Numbered from the stretch's first letter, positions 25,661 through 34,463 are shown. The stretch: 64,000 bases of DNA from Mucilaginibacter cryoferens (GCF_014205845.1 NZ_JACHCR010000010.1:143961-207960); one strand, 5' to 3'. The notes: a model not told the origin generated them from the sequence alone. A program made the numbers and translations.

Positions 25661-25707
25661 AAAACGGCAGCCTTAATTAACTATTAACTGACCAAGGCTA
25701 CCGTTTT
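25661..25707 (-). promoter_or_regulatory. Hairpin upstream of susC (possible attenuator)
   Basis: AAAACGGCAGCCTT pairs with AAGGCTACCGTTTT (one mismatch) around a 19-nt loop. On the minus strand it lies 59 nt before the susC start and ends in a T run, so it could act as a terminator/attenuator in the susC leader. Confidence 0.6.
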
Positions 25708-25848
25708 ATGAAATTAAACCGGAGCCTTAATAACGTTTTTAAACAGAAATTTTATTGAATAAAAAATTAGGGAGAAAGCATGAACTAACCTGATTAAAGG
25801 CTGGGGGCTATAAAATGCTTGAAGTGGTTTTTTAAAGCTTTTGTCCAT

Positions 25849-26041
25849 ACTCGTATAAATACGAGTCTTGCTGGGGTGCCTCACAAATAAATGTGGGGGC
25901 TACAAACCATGATTACATAAAAGTTTCTGACGCCTTACGTGACATGGAATTACAGCAGCCCCCACATCTACTTCGATGTGCAAATATACACATCTACAAT
26001 AGACATGGGAAGTAACTGCTGTCTTGCGCCACGGCGTCAGA
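25849..26041. promoter_or_regulatory. Interlocking inverted repeats upstream of susC
   Basis: The gene-free region holds a perfect hairpin ACTCGTA/TACGAGT (25849-25866), an 11-bp repeat ATGTGGGGGCT (25891-25901) paired with AGCCCCCACAT (25957-25967), a 9-bp repeat TCTGACGCC (25926-25934) paired with GGCGTCAGA (26033-26041), and CACATC/GATGTG (25963-25980). The 11-bp and 9-bp repeats are interleaved, which would make a pseudoknot in RNA. It may be the 5' leader of susC or the remnant of an insertion. Confidence 0.5.
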
Positions 26042-26160
26042 TATTGTAATCGCAAGACTCTTATTAGTAACTTCTTAGTAATCCAAATATAAATATAATT
26101 ATTTCAATTGTCAACCTTTTATAGTCTAATTGAAATGTTTTTGTTGAATTTATTTGTCCG

Positions 26161-26670
26161 ATGAGCCATAATTCACGGAAAATAATAGGAAAGAACATAA
26201 AAAACTTACGGTTAGCTTTAGGATTATCGCAATTAAACTTCGGAACCTTAGTCGAATTGTCTAAAGCCACCATAGTTAACATTGAAGGCGCTAAAAATGG
26301 ATATAACCTTAATCTTATAGATAAAATATCAGATTTTACAGGTTATACTTTAAGCCAGTTGTCAAATGAGGACTTTGAGCATGATTCGCTTATTAGAGAA
26401 ATTTTGATTGAAAGATATCGCAACCAATCGTACTATAAGATTCTTGAAGCAACACCTGAGATAGTATTTGCGGTTAAGTACAAATTATTCGGAAGCGATT
26501 TTTTTAAAAGTCCGAAACAAGTCAAAGAAATTAAAGAGTTTTTTGAAACCTTTGGTTGGATCTATAAAGGTACTTCAATATCCAACGTTTTGAAAAGGCG
26601 GAAAAAAGAAATAACAATTACTCATCATCCAACCAAATCAAACGCGAACCTATATCAAAAAAAGATATAG
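26161..26670 (+). CDS. XRE-family HTH protein
   Basis: A 169-residue protein with an N-terminal Cro/CI HTH (residues 5-60: LRLALGLSQLNFGTLVELSKATIVNIEGAKNG). The helical C-terminal half (about 75-145) is not recognised and the tail is basic. It is transcribed away from susC across the structured intergenic region, so it could regulate that operon or control the element itself. Confidence 0.75.
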   Translation: MSHNSRKIIGKNIKNLRLALGLSQLNFGTLVELSKATIVNIEGAKNGYNLNLIDKISDFTGYTLSQLSNEDFEHDSLIREILIERYRNQSYYKILEATPEIVFAVKYKLFGSDFFKSPKQVKEIKEFFETFGWIYKGTSISNVLKRRKKEITITHHPTKSNANLYQKKI

Positions 26671-26705
26671 TTTATAAAGACAACCAGTCTTAAAGATTAA
26701 GTAAT

Positions 26706-26957
26706 TTAATTTAAATTGGATTGGTCTTTTTCCTCTGCTATCTTAAAGATTTTTGCAACCAGTTTTGAAAGTTCTGGCGGTATTCTGTTTTTTCCATCGG
26801 TACTAATTAAGTCAGGCCGCTTTTTGGGAAGTTCTTTTATAAACCACTCATTCAGTTCTTTTTTAAAAGTTTCAAAAGGCACTTTGTTAAAATATTCCAT
26901 AATGCCAGAAAGTGTGCTAAAATCTCGATATTCATCGCCTGGTGTTTTCGGTTCCAT
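26706..26957 (-). CDS. Small hypothetical protein
   Basis: An 83-residue acidic/basic mixed soluble protein, MEPKTPGDEYRDFS at its start, with one amphipathic helical region (FKKELNEWFIKELPKKRPDL). I chose the ATG at 26957 because the longer frame to 27032 begins with implausible residues. It lies between two small XRE-type genes. No family is recognised. Coding is supported by composition only. Confidence 0.45.
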   Translation of the reverse strand: MEPKTPGDEYRDFSTLSGIMEYFNKVPFETFKKELNEWFIKELPKKRPDLISTDGKNRIPPELSKLVAKIFKIAEEKDQSNLN

Positions 26958-27093
26958 TTCGATTTTCTTATAATATACTGTTAATTTATTACAAGTATAG
27001 AGAATATCTCTATAAATATAGAGAATAAACAATCATTTGAACTTATATTATAAGCAACAGTAGAGCAAGTTTATTTTTAAGAAAAATACAAAC

Positions 27094-27330
27094 TTGCACA
27101 AGGAAACACTAACGAAATTAGGACTTTATTTAGCTAAAAAATCGGTTAATAAGGCGGATGTTGCCAGGAAAACGGGATTGAGCGCTTATAGGTTAAGCCA
27201 ACTATCAATTAATTCAAAATCGCAGTTGCGGGTTGAGGAGTTGTATCTCATTGCGTTGGCCATCGAAGTTGATCCCGCTGAGCTTCTATTTGCCGTCTGT
27301 GTAGAAATTTCCTTGCCAAAACAATCGTAA
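27094..27330 (+). CDS. Small Cro/CI HTH protein (TTG start)
   Basis: A 78-residue protein that is almost all HTH (residues 8-60: LGLYLAKKSVNKADVARKTGLSAYRLSQLS). The only start at this end of the frame is TTG, unusual for Bacteroidetes, so the true start may be a downstream codon or the gene may be decayed. It resembles small phage/ICE-type repressors and sits in a cluster of small regulators. Confidence 0.6.
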   Translation: MHKETLTKLGLYLAKKSVNKADVARKTGLSAYRLSQLSINSKSQLRVEELYLIALAIEVDPAELLFAVCVEISLPKQS

Positions 27331-27352
27331 TTATTGACGCCGCTGATTTAGA

Positions 27353-27976
27353 TCATTTAGAATTTTCAGCTTCCTCATATGCCCACCCAACGATTTGTTC
27401 AATAGCTGTAAGCATATGTTCTTGTCCTTGGTTAGACGTGATATTCAGATCGCTGAACGTTCCACCATTGTAGATTGTATGCAAAATGGTATAATATATA
27501 CCCCCAACCAACAATGCGCTAATAGCCCGAAAATTTACTTTTGAGCCATTAAAGTGATCATCTGTTATTTCAAGTATCTTTTGACCCATACTTTCCCTTG
27601 CGTTATGGATACTTTTCATCAATGGATTACTTGTCGTTAGCTCCCAAAGGATTAATCGTTGCATATCTTTGTCAGAAGAAAAGTAAGTGAATTGATTTTG
27701 GAGTATTGAAGTTATTAACTCTTTAATTCCTGGGTAATTATTTGATTTTAGGAGGCCATTTATTTTTTCAGTAAACAGGAGCCAGTAATCATTTTCAACA
27801 ATATAAGCTTCGATCAGTTGGTTCAGTCCACCAAAATAGCGATTGATCAATTTCCTGTCAACTTCCGCTTTTCTGGCAATTTTACTTGCACTCTTTAAGG
27901 AGTCAAACCCCTCAGTTTTGATAATTTCGCCAACCGCAATTATCAGCTTCTTTTTCGTTAATTCTTTATTTTTCAT
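27353..27976 (-). CDS. TetR-family transcriptional regulator
   Basis: A 207-residue protein with an N-terminal TetR HTH (about 8-55: IAVGEIIKTEGFDSLKSASKIARKAEVDRKLINRYFG) and a helical C-terminal ligand domain with no identifiable ligand. It overlaps no neighbour. The downstream 280 nt towards the SDR gene hold only that gene's terminator, so TetR probably has its own unit or controls nearby cargo. Confidence 0.85.
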   Translation of the reverse strand: MKNKELTKKKLIIAVGEIIKTEGFDSLKSASKIARKAEVDRKLINRYFGGLNQLIEAYIVENDYWLLFTEKINGLLKSNNYPGIKELITSILQNQFTYFSSDKDMQRLILWELTTSNPLMKSIHNARESMGQKILEITDDHFNGSKVNFRAISALLVGGIYYTILHTIYNGGTFSDLNITSNQGQEHMLTAIEQIVGWAYEEAENSK

Positions 27977-28197
27977 CGAACGATAACTTTAAACTATAGT
28001 CATTCAATTTTATAGACATAATAACGCGTTTGCAACCCTGACTATAACGCTGTAATCCACCGTTCTGCTAAGCACATGCTCGCAACTTTCGGCATATCAG
28101 GGCTTTATTTGGGTTTTTTTAACCCGCACTATTTCAAATTGAAAACGTTATATAAAAACAGGACATTAACTTACCATACGTTTACATTGATTGATAT

Positions 28198-28234
28198 AAG
28201 CGGCACCATCTTCATTAAGAAGATAATGCCGCTT
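28198..28234 (-). terminator. Terminator of the redox operon
   Basis: AAGCGGCA pairs with TGCCGCTT, with an inner ATCTTC/GAAGAT stem, 16 nt downstream of the SDR stop on the minus strand. A T run follows on that strand. Confidence 0.8.
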
Positions 28235-28249
28235 AATGCGGAGGGTTAT

Positions 28250-28897
28250 TTAGTTGCTAATTGCTGGTGCCTTACCATTCCATTTTTTCGACCCGATCTG
28301 TTCTAAAAGAAAGTTTGCTAAATCGGCACGCGTAAGCGAGAACAAATTAAGTCTTCCGTCACCAACATACCCTGCATGCACTTCGCCGGTTTCCGGCTTG
28401 GTGCTTAGCATAGGCAGACGAACCAGTGTCCAATCTAATCCGCTTTCCGAGACGTACTTGCCCGTTTGAACAATATCGTAGTAACTTTCTTTAACCAATT
28501 TTTTAATCATGAAGACAGCAAACGCAAAGCTGAATTGAAATTTATCATTACTATCCGCAAAACTTGGTGTTACTGTAGCAATCAGGCGTTTGACACCACT
28601 CTTTTTCGCAGCAGCGATAATATTTTTCATGCCGTTAGCGACCACCAATCCTTTTGATTTAGGAACGGGACCTAAAATGCTGATAATTGCTTCAGATCCT
28701 GTAACGGCCTCCTCTATTTTCTGCACGTCTGTAAGGTTACCTTGCATGATTGTTAAATTGTCATGGCGGATCGGTATTTTAGAGGGTGTTCTTACAAATG
28801 CCGTAACTGCATACCCCTTGCTCAGCGCTTTTTCGATCAATAATAGTCCGGCGGCTCCGGAGCCGCCGAATACCGTTATTTTTTTATTTTTACTCAT
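28250..28897 (-). CDS. NAD(P)H-binding atypical SDR (NmrA-like)
   Basis: A 215-residue NAD(P)-binding protein. The dinucleotide-binding glycine motif GGSGAAG is at residues 10-16 and the variable region lacks the YxxxK catalytic pair of classical SDRs. It is similar to NmrA/NAD(P)H-binding family proteins that act as redox sensors or reductases. It is the last gene of the DoxX-FrnE-SDR operon, followed by a strong terminator. A role in redox or electrophile stress fits the HxlR regulator at the other end. Confidence 0.82.
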   Translation of the reverse strand: MSKNKKITVFGGSGAAGLLLIEKALSKGYAVTAFVRTPSKIPIRHDNLTIMQGNLTDVQKIEEAVTGSEAIISILGPVPKSKGLVVANGMKNIIAAAKKSGVKRLIATVTPSFADSNDKFQFSFAFAVFMIKKLVKESYYDIVQTGKYVSESGLDWTLVRLPMLSTKPETGEVHAGYVGDGRLNLFSLTRADLANFLLEQIGSKKWNGKAPAISN

Positions 28898-28927
28898 TAG
28901 TATTTTTCTATAGACTGATTTTAACCG

Positions 28928-29617
28928 TTACTGATTACTAAATTTCATAGCATGTGATGCTTGCCAGCTGTCAAATGCACTTTCAAGTGCTGTTAAAATA
29001 ACAGTGCTTTCCTGTGCGCCTGCCAGGGTCAGTTTACGGTCAAAAACGAAAAACGGAACCCCTCGGGCACCTAAAATACTGGCCGCTTCTCCGTCCTTAA
29101 TAACATCCTTCGCGTAAAGTGTGCCGGCCAATACCTCTTCCACTTCATTTTTTTTCAACCCCGCTTCTTCGGCTAATCTTAATAATGTTACATGATCGCT
29201 GATCACGGCACCCTCCGAAAAATAGGCCTTAAAAAACCGTTCTTCGAGCGCGCCATCCAGCCCCCGGTGCCTTGCGAGTTGTATAAGCCTGTGCGCATCG
29301 AACGAATTGGTAATTTTTGCCTTGTCAAAACGATAATCAAGTCCGAGACTTTTTGCGGTCGTGACTAAACTTTCATGCACTTTAACTGACCATTCCCGTG
29401 TTTGACCTTTTAGCTCGGCGACATAAGTATAAAGATCTTTATCGGCCTGGGATTTTAGGTTTGGATTTAACTGGAAACTGTGCCAAACTATTTCGATGTG
29501 TTCTTTATTAGGAAATTGGGCCAAAGCTGCTTCGAATTTACGTTTCCCAATGTAGCAGTGGGGGCACATAATATCGCTCCAAATTTCTACTTTCATTTTA
29601 TTCATGGTATTGATCAT
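28928..29617 (-). CDS. FrnE-like DsbA-family oxidoreductase
   Basis: A 229-residue cytoplasmic DsbA-fold thiol oxidoreductase. The active-site motif CPHC is at residues 18-21. FrnE-type proteins act as disulfide isomerases/oxidoreductases in oxidative stress. The GVPFFVF segment near residues 186-192 is the expected cis-proline loop. Alternative starts at residues 5 and 8 are possible. It follows DoxX by 68 nt and is followed by the SDR (30 nt). Confidence 0.88.
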   Translation of the reverse strand: MINTMNKMKVEIWSDIMCPHCYIGKRKFEAALAQFPNKEHIEIVWHSFQLNPNLKSQADKDLYTYVAELKGQTREWSVKVHESLVTTAKSLGLDYRFDKAKITNSFDAHRLIQLARHRGLDGALEERFFKAYFSEGAVISDHVTLLRLAEEAGLKKNEVEEVLAGTLYAKDVIKDGEAASILGARGVPFFVFDRKLTLAGAQESTVILTALESAFDSWQASHAMKFSNQ

Positions 29618-29685
29618 TAAGAATTTATATGATTTATAATGCTATTTAAGGCGTTTGCCAGAGCCTTACGGCATTGGCGGACGAA

Positions 29686-30072
29686 CTAAAGCTGCTCCTT
29701 GAGCGTTAAATTTTGATAGTTCAGTTTTCTGAAATAATAATAGGAAACAATTAAAAAAATTAAGGGTAATACCGGAGCCAGGCCTTTCGGTAGGCCGTCT
29801 ACCACACCGTGAGCAATTGTTCCGGAGATAAATGTAATTCCGAACCCGACGTAAGCCCACTCTTTCAGCATTTTTGGAATCTTAGGAATAAGTAGTATTA
29901 AAATGCCCGATATTTTCGCAATCCCAAGTTCAATCCTAAAGTAGGATGGAAAACCTACGTGTTTAAAACCTTCAATCATATAACTGTTTGTAAAATAAAA
30001 GAATGCCGATGTCGCGCCCAGCAACATAGCAAGCACGGTGGATACCCAGTAGATAGTTTTGTCTCTTTTCAT
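29686..30072 (-). CDS. DoxX-family membrane protein
   Basis: A 128-residue protein with four hydrophobic segments (about 8-30, 45-65, 72-92, 98-115), the DoxX layout. DoxX-family proteins are linked to quinone or thiol redox chemistry. First gene of the operon read leftward from the HxlR promoter region. A second, decayed DoxX gene is present at 34891-35276. Confidence 0.82.
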   Translation of the reverse strand: MKRDKTIYWVSTVLAMLLGATSAFFYFTNSYMIEGFKHVGFPSYFRIELGIAKISGILILLIPKIPKMLKEWAYVGFGITFISGTIAHGVVDGLPKGLAPVLPLIFLIVSYYYFRKLNYQNLTLKEQL

Positions 30073-30073
30073 C

Positions 30074-30158
30074 TTTGTTTAAATTTTCAACGAATTTACT
30101 TACTTTTGGTTACCATAAGTAATCAGTTACCTAAAGGTAATCAGTTACCTTTGGGTAA
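30074..30158 (+). promoter_or_regulatory. hxlR promoter with three tandem operators
   Basis: TTTG (30074-30077) and TACTTTTG (30101-30108), matching TAnnTTTG, form a promoter with 23 nt spacing. Three near-identical palindromes follow: TTACCATAAGTAA (30110-30122), TTACCTAAAGGTAA (30127-30140) and TTACCTTTGGGTAA (30145-30158). They lie between the promoter and the hxlR start, so they would allow autorepression, and they also sit upstream of the divergent doxX operon. Confidence 0.75.
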
Positions 30159-30168
30159 TCAAGATGAG

Positions 30169-30522
30169 ATGAAAGACAGCAAACCAAACGACAATGACTG
30201 CTTATCAAGCATGCTGGCAGTCAGAGACGCCCTCGACGTTATCAATGGGAAATGGAAATTTCTGATATTGATTTCTTTAAATCACGGTAACAAGAGGTTC
30301 AGAGAAATTCACAGGAGTATTCCAAAAATGAGCACAAAAGTCCTTGCTAAGGAATTGAAGGATTTGGAGGAACATAAACTGATCAAAAGAACGGTTGCAG
30401 ATGTATACCCGGTGCTCGTAGAATATATCCCAACAGATTATGTCAACACCCTAAGTGAAGTAATTACTGCTTTGCATAAATGGGGCTTAAATCATCGGAA
30501 AATGATTACTGAACGGCACTAA
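30169..30522 (+). CDS. HxlR-family transcriptional regulator
   Basis: A 117-residue winged-helix protein of the HxlR family: LDVINGKWKFLILISLNHG ... RFREIHRSIPKMSTKVLAKELKDLEEHKLI is diagnostic. A cysteine (in NDNDCLSS, near residue 10) could serve redox sensing, as in YodB/HypR-type members; this is inference. The start at 30169 leaves the operator array outside. Divergent from doxX-frnE-SDR, which it probably represses. Confidence 0.9.
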   Translation: MKDSKPNDNDCLSSMLAVRDALDVINGKWKFLILISLNHGNKRFREIHRSIPKMSTKVLAKELKDLEEHKLIKRTVADVYPVLVEYIPTDYVNTLSEVITALHKWGLNHRKMITERH

Positions 30523-30689
30523 ATCTAACTGATGGCACTTGCTAAAACACCGCTGTCTGAAGATACCTAAAAATCAATTGCACTGAGCTTACCAGTAATG
30601 TTACCGATGAATTTTGCGTCCTATTGGTCATTTAGAAATTTCTGATGTTCAGCGAAATATCCAGGTAGGGCTTTGGTATCATTGATATT

Positions 30690-30745
30690 AGTGATTACTT
30701 TAGGGTAATCACTATATTTTGGTTAGCAAATATGATCTAACTTTG
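30690..30745 (+). promoter_or_regulatory. HxlR-type operator and promoter for the AraC operon
   Basis: AGTGATTAC/GTAATCACT (30690-30713) is a perfect 9-bp palindrome containing the same GTAATC half-site as the hxlR operators. TTG (30719-30721) and TAACTTTG (30738-30745) follow at Bacteroidetes-type spacing (16 nt). It would place the AraC/cupin operon under the same HxlR protein. Confidence 0.6.
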
Positions 30746-30858
30746 GATGTATAATATAGCTGTTTAGTTGTTAAAAAATCTTCGTTGATGAAATCTATAA
30801 AAACTTATTTGACGAAACAAGAAAAATCAACTACCGCCGACTTCCTTAACTTTGGAAA

Positions 30859-31737
30859 ATGATAAGTAAACAATTGCGCGTCGTTTCACCGTTCAATAAT
30901 GAACTAAAATTAAAGGGCTTCAATGTTTTCCAGATTGAAGACGACGGATATGCTACACGCATTTACAGCCGTAAAGACTTTTACAAAATCTGCCTAACGA
31001 CCGGTAAAAGCATTATACATTACGCGGACCGAAGCTTTCAGGCGGATGGAACAATTTTGTTTTTTGGCAATCCTCATATCCCTTATTCATGGGAAACGGT
31101 CTCAAGAACATATATTGGCTATACCTGCCTTTTTTCAGAAGAGTTTTTAAACGTTTCTGAACGCGCTGATATTTTACAACAGTCGCCTTTCTTCAAGGTG
31201 GGCGGCACTCCCATATTAAAGATCACAGAGCAACAAAGGACGTTTTTAAATACGCTTTTTCAAAAAATGATCGAGGAACAAAACAGTGGTTATACCTTTA
31301 AAGACGACCTTATTAGAAATTACATCAATCTGATCTTACATGAAGCAATGAAGCTGGAGCCTTCGGAAAATCTCGATCAGCATAAAAATGCCGCCTCACG
31401 GATCACTTCTGTTTTCTTTGAATTACTGGAAAGGCAATTTCCGATTGAAAGCCCGGATAAACCACTGAAATTAAGGACAGCCCAGGATTATGCGCAAAAA
31501 CTTGCCCTGCATACCAACTATCTTAACCGCTCCGTGAAGGAGGTTACGGGCAAGCCCACTACCTCTCACATCGCAGAGCGTATTATCAGTGAAGCTAAGG
31601 CACTGCTTCAACACACGGATTGGAATATCGCTGATGTAGCCTACGCCCTCGGCTTTGAATACCCCAGCTACTTTAATAACTACTTTAAACGCATGACCGG
31701 GACCAACCCTACCGCACTTCGTGAGATGGAAGTTTGA
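30859..31737 (+). CDS. AraC-family transcriptional regulator
   Basis: A 292-residue protein. The N-terminal cupin-like ligand domain spans about 25-115 and the C-terminal two-HTH AraC domain about 190-292 (ISEAKALLQHTDWNIADVAYALGFEYPSYFNNYFKRMTGTNPTALRE). It is the first gene of a plus-strand cargo operon with two cupins, an acetyltransferase and a hydrolase and probably regulates it. The 336 nt before it hold the HxlR-type operator. Confidence 0.9.
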   Translation: MISKQLRVVSPFNNELKLKGFNVFQIEDDGYATRIYSRKDFYKICLTTGKSIIHYADRSFQADGTILFFGNPHIPYSWETVSRTYIGYTCLFSEEFLNVSERADILQQSPFFKVGGTPILKITEQQRTFLNTLFQKMIEEQNSGYTFKDDLIRNYINLILHEAMKLEPSENLDQHKNAASRITSVFFELLERQFPIESPDKPLKLRTAQDYAQKLALHTNYLNRSVKEVTGKPTTSHIAERIISEAKALLQHTDWNIADVAYALGFEYPSYFNNYFKRMTGTNPTALREMEV

Positions 31738-31800
31738 AAGTCTTAAGCATTGGTTTGAAAGTTATAAACGACAGCGTTAACCGCGGACTAACTTTGTGCT

Positions 31801-32268
31801 ATGAAAAGCATCGTTGTTATAAAAGTACCGATTTCATACGCATTGATTATTTTCGCTGCGATAATACTCTTGCCATTTAAGACTATCGCTCAATCTAAGT
31901 CTGTAAAAGGTTCACCAGGCTATTTCACTGGAAATGTTTGGGTGAACCTGTTGCCTACCGATACGACTAAACACTGCTCAGTTGCCGAAGTTTCTTTTGA
32001 AAAGGGAGCCAGGAGCAACTGGCATTTTCATCCTGATCAGCAAGTACTGGTGATTACGGAAGGCAGCGGATACCTGAAAATAAAGGGAAAGCCAGTTCAA
32101 ATATTGCATCAAGGTGATGTCGTCACCATTCCCTCCGGCGCTATCCATTGGCATGGCTCAACACCTGATAACAGCTTTACACAAATAGTCATCAATCCAA
32201 ACACGGACAGAGGTGTAGTTAACTGGCTGCAAAAGGTCAGCGATACAGAATACAAATCCAGCAAGTAA
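31801..32268 (+). CDS. Secreted cupin-domain protein (hydroxynitrile-lyase-like)
   Basis: A 155-residue single-domain cupin with an N-terminal signal-like segment (residues 10-31, ending TIAQ). Metal ligands fit the cupin pattern: H75, H77, Q81 and H116 or H118 (NWHFHPDQQ ... HWHG). The H-x-H-x3-Q-H set is that of Mn-dependent bacterial hydroxynitrile lyase-type cupins. A paralog without the signal lies three genes down. Catalytic function unproven. Confidence 0.82.
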   Translation: MKSIVVIKVPISYALIIFAAIILLPFKTIAQSKSVKGSPGYFTGNVWVNLLPTDTTKHCSVAEVSFEKGARSNWHFHPDQQVLVITEGSGYLKIKGKPVQILHQGDVVTIPSGAIHWHGSTPDNSFTQIVINPNTDRGVVNWLQKVSDTEYKSSK

Positions 32269-32280
32269 AAATTTAATGTA

Positions 32281-32844
32281 ATGAACAGGGATATTTTCAC
32301 AAGACTGAGATCAGGCGAACTGGTAAGACTGGATGATCCAGAATTTTCGAAAGTGGACGAGATCGTGAACCGTACACTTTCGTTATTGCCTGCACTAAAT
32401 GCTTCTTTGGGCGCAGATGAGACACGCAAAAAACTAAGTGATATCATAGGTTCGGAGTTGGACAGCAGCAGCACTATTTTCGGCCCGTTTTATACCAACT
32501 TCGGACAGTTCATTACCCTTGGTAAACACGTTTTTATCAATCACGCGTGTTCTTTTCTGGATATAGGCGGTATTACCCTGGAAGATCATGTGCTGATCGG
32601 TCCGAAAGTGAATCTAATCACGGAAAACCATCCCTTAGATCCTACTGAGCGGCGCGGGATGCTGTGTAAGCCCATTTTGATCAAACGAAATGCCTGGATC
32701 GGCGCAGGTGCTACCATCCTTCCAGGAGTCACGATTGGCGAAAACTCAATTGTGGCGGCAGGTGCCGTAGTTTCTAAAGATGTTCCGGACAACTCCATTG
32801 TAGGCGGTGTACCTGCAAAATTCATTAAATCAATTTCCGGATAA
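32281..32844 (+). CDS. Sugar O-acetyltransferase (left-handed beta-helix)
   Basis: A 187-residue LbH acetyltransferase of the maltose/galactoside type. The hexapeptide repeat region covers about 70-175, with the catalytic histidine context TENHPLD (about 117-123). It would acetylate a sugar using acetyl-CoA. It lies between the two cupin genes in the same operon. Confidence 0.88.
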   Translation: MNRDIFTRLRSGELVRLDDPEFSKVDEIVNRTLSLLPALNASLGADETRKKLSDIIGSELDSSSTIFGPFYTNFGQFITLGKHVFINHACSFLDIGGITLEDHVLIGPKVNLITENHPLDPTERRGMLCKPILIKRNAWIGAGATILPGVTIGENSIVAAGAVVSKDVPDNSIVGGVPAKFIKSISG

Positions 32845-32887
32845 TAGATCAAAAATGAGACCTCTAATATAATCAAAAGAAAAACAG

Positions 32888-33301
32888 ATGATAACAGAAA
32901 ATAATAATTCGATTTTTCCAAAGGGAGAACCATTATCAAAAGATTGGTTCACAGGAGATGCCTTTTTATTTCCATTGATCGCTAAAGACAAAAATAATGA
33001 GTTTTCTGCCGGAAGTGTAACGTTTGAGCCTAATGCAAGAACCAATTGGCATACGCATCCTAAGGGACAAGTGTTAATCGTTACTGAAGGGAATGGTTTT
33101 TACCAGGAAAAGGGGAAACCGATACAGGTGATAACGAAAGGTAATGTAGTGACTATTCCCGAAAATGTAACACATTGGCACGGAGCATCAGCCACGACTA
33201 AATTGGTTCACATTGCCATTACTAATTACAAAGAAGAAGTACAGGTAACCTGGCTGCAACCTGTCTCTGACGAAGAGTATAATATAGCCAACCATCAATA
33301 A
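32888..33301 (+). CDS. Cytoplasmic cupin-domain protein (hydroxynitrile-lyase-like)
   Basis: A 137-residue single cupin, paralog of the secreted cupin at 31801. Metal ligands H55, H57, Q61 and H96 match. It lacks a signal peptide, so this operon encodes a secreted and a cytosolic version of the same fold. It is followed by a secreted alpha/beta hydrolase. The substrate is unknown. Confidence 0.82.
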   Translation: MITENNNSIFPKGEPLSKDWFTGDAFLFPLIAKDKNNEFSAGSVTFEPNARTNWHTHPKGQVLIVTEGNGFYQEKGKPIQVITKGNVVTIPENVTHWHGASATTKLVHIAITNYKEEVQVTWLQPVSDEEYNIANHQ

Positions 33302-33312
33302 AGATTAAAGAA

Positions 33313-34419
33313 ATGAAAAAAACAATTGCATTCATAATGATATTCCTGACTACGGTAGGATATTTAGTTGCGCAACAAGGAAAGTTAATCCAAAATTCAA
33401 AAAAAATGAATACGACAGAAATAGCAGAACAGTACACTTTTAAATTGAGTGACAAGGTTACACGACAAAAAGTGACTTTCAAAAATCGCTACGGTATTAC
33501 CCTTTCGGGTGATTTATACACACCTAAGAACCACGGCAGCAAGCCCTTGGCCGCGCTTGCCATTAGTGGGCCATTTGGTGCAGTGAAGGAACAATCTTCA
33601 GGATTATACGCCAATCAAATGGCAGAGCGTGGATTTGTTGCCATGGCGTTTGATCCATCCTATACAGGTGAAAGTGGTGGTGAACCCCGTAATGTTGCAT
33701 CACCTGATATTAATACCGAAGATTTCAGTGCGGCAGTTGACTATCTTGGTTTACAAAAAATAGTGGACAGAAACAGGATTGGCGTCATTGGTATTTGCGG
33801 TCTAAGTGGAATGGCCATTACGGCGGCCACAAGTGATTCCAGGATTAAAGCAATAGCAACGGCTTCCATGTATGATATGTCGCGCAGCATCAGTAAAGGT
33901 TACAGAGATAGCTACACCAAGGAACAACGTCATAAACTGATTGATTATTTAAGTCAGCAAAGATGGGTTGATGCAGAAAATGGCACCTATGCGACAGGAT
34001 TACACGAAATTCCTTTTGACCAAAATGGCAATATTATAAAAAGCAGCATATTGATGCCTGATAGTTTACCGCCAAATCCCAATCCTGTTTTGGCAGATTT
34101 TTTTTCCTACTATAAAACCAAGCGTGGTTATCATCCAAGATCAATTAACTCTACTTCAGCTTGGACTGCGACAACTCCCGTATCATTCTTTAGTTTTCCC
34201 CTGTTTGCAAATATAGATATGATTTCGCCTCGTCCTATTCTGTTAATCGCAGGGGAGAAAGCACACTCGCGTTATTATTCAGAAGATGCCTACAAAATGG
34301 CTTCCGAGCCAAAGGAAATTGTCATTGTGCCTGGTGCAACCCATTGTGACCTTTACGACAAATTGGATATGATTCCATTCGGTAAACTGGAAATATTTTT
34401 CAAAGAATACCTGAAATAA
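33313..34419 (+). CDS. Secreted alpha/beta hydrolase
   Basis: A 368-residue hydrolase with a signal peptide (residues 1-20, ending LVAQ). The alpha/beta fold starts near residue 60. The nucleophile elbow GICGLSG (about 160-166) has a cysteine in the dienelactone-hydrolase-like position with a serine nearby. The acid region is in LIAGEKAHSRYYSED and the catalytic histidine in GATHCD near the C-terminus. Last gene of the AraC-cupin operon, followed by a terminator. Confidence 0.82.
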   Translation: MKKTIAFIMIFLTTVGYLVAQQGKLIQNSKKMNTTEIAEQYTFKLSDKVTRQKVTFKNRYGITLSGDLYTPKNHGSKPLAALAISGPFGAVKEQSSGLYANQMAERGFVAMAFDPSYTGESGGEPRNVASPDINTEDFSAAVDYLGLQKIVDRNRIGVIGICGLSGMAITAATSDSRIKAIATASMYDMSRSISKGYRDSYTKEQRHKLIDYLSQQRWVDAENGTYATGLHEIPFDQNGNIIKSSILMPDSLPPNPNPVLADFFSYYKTKRGYHPRSINSTSAWTATTPVSFFSFPLFANIDMISPRPILLIAGEKAHSRYYSEDAYKMASEPKEIVIVPGATHCDLYDKLDMIPFGKLEIFFKEYLK

Positions 34420-34463
34420 CCATTTTCGCAAAAATGGACATTATTGAATTGATAGTTTACCCT

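Noticed and set aside
28076..28306. 76-residue plus-strand frame
   Set aside because: It runs through the terminator hairpin of the SDR gene and the end of that gene, with no recognisable domain.
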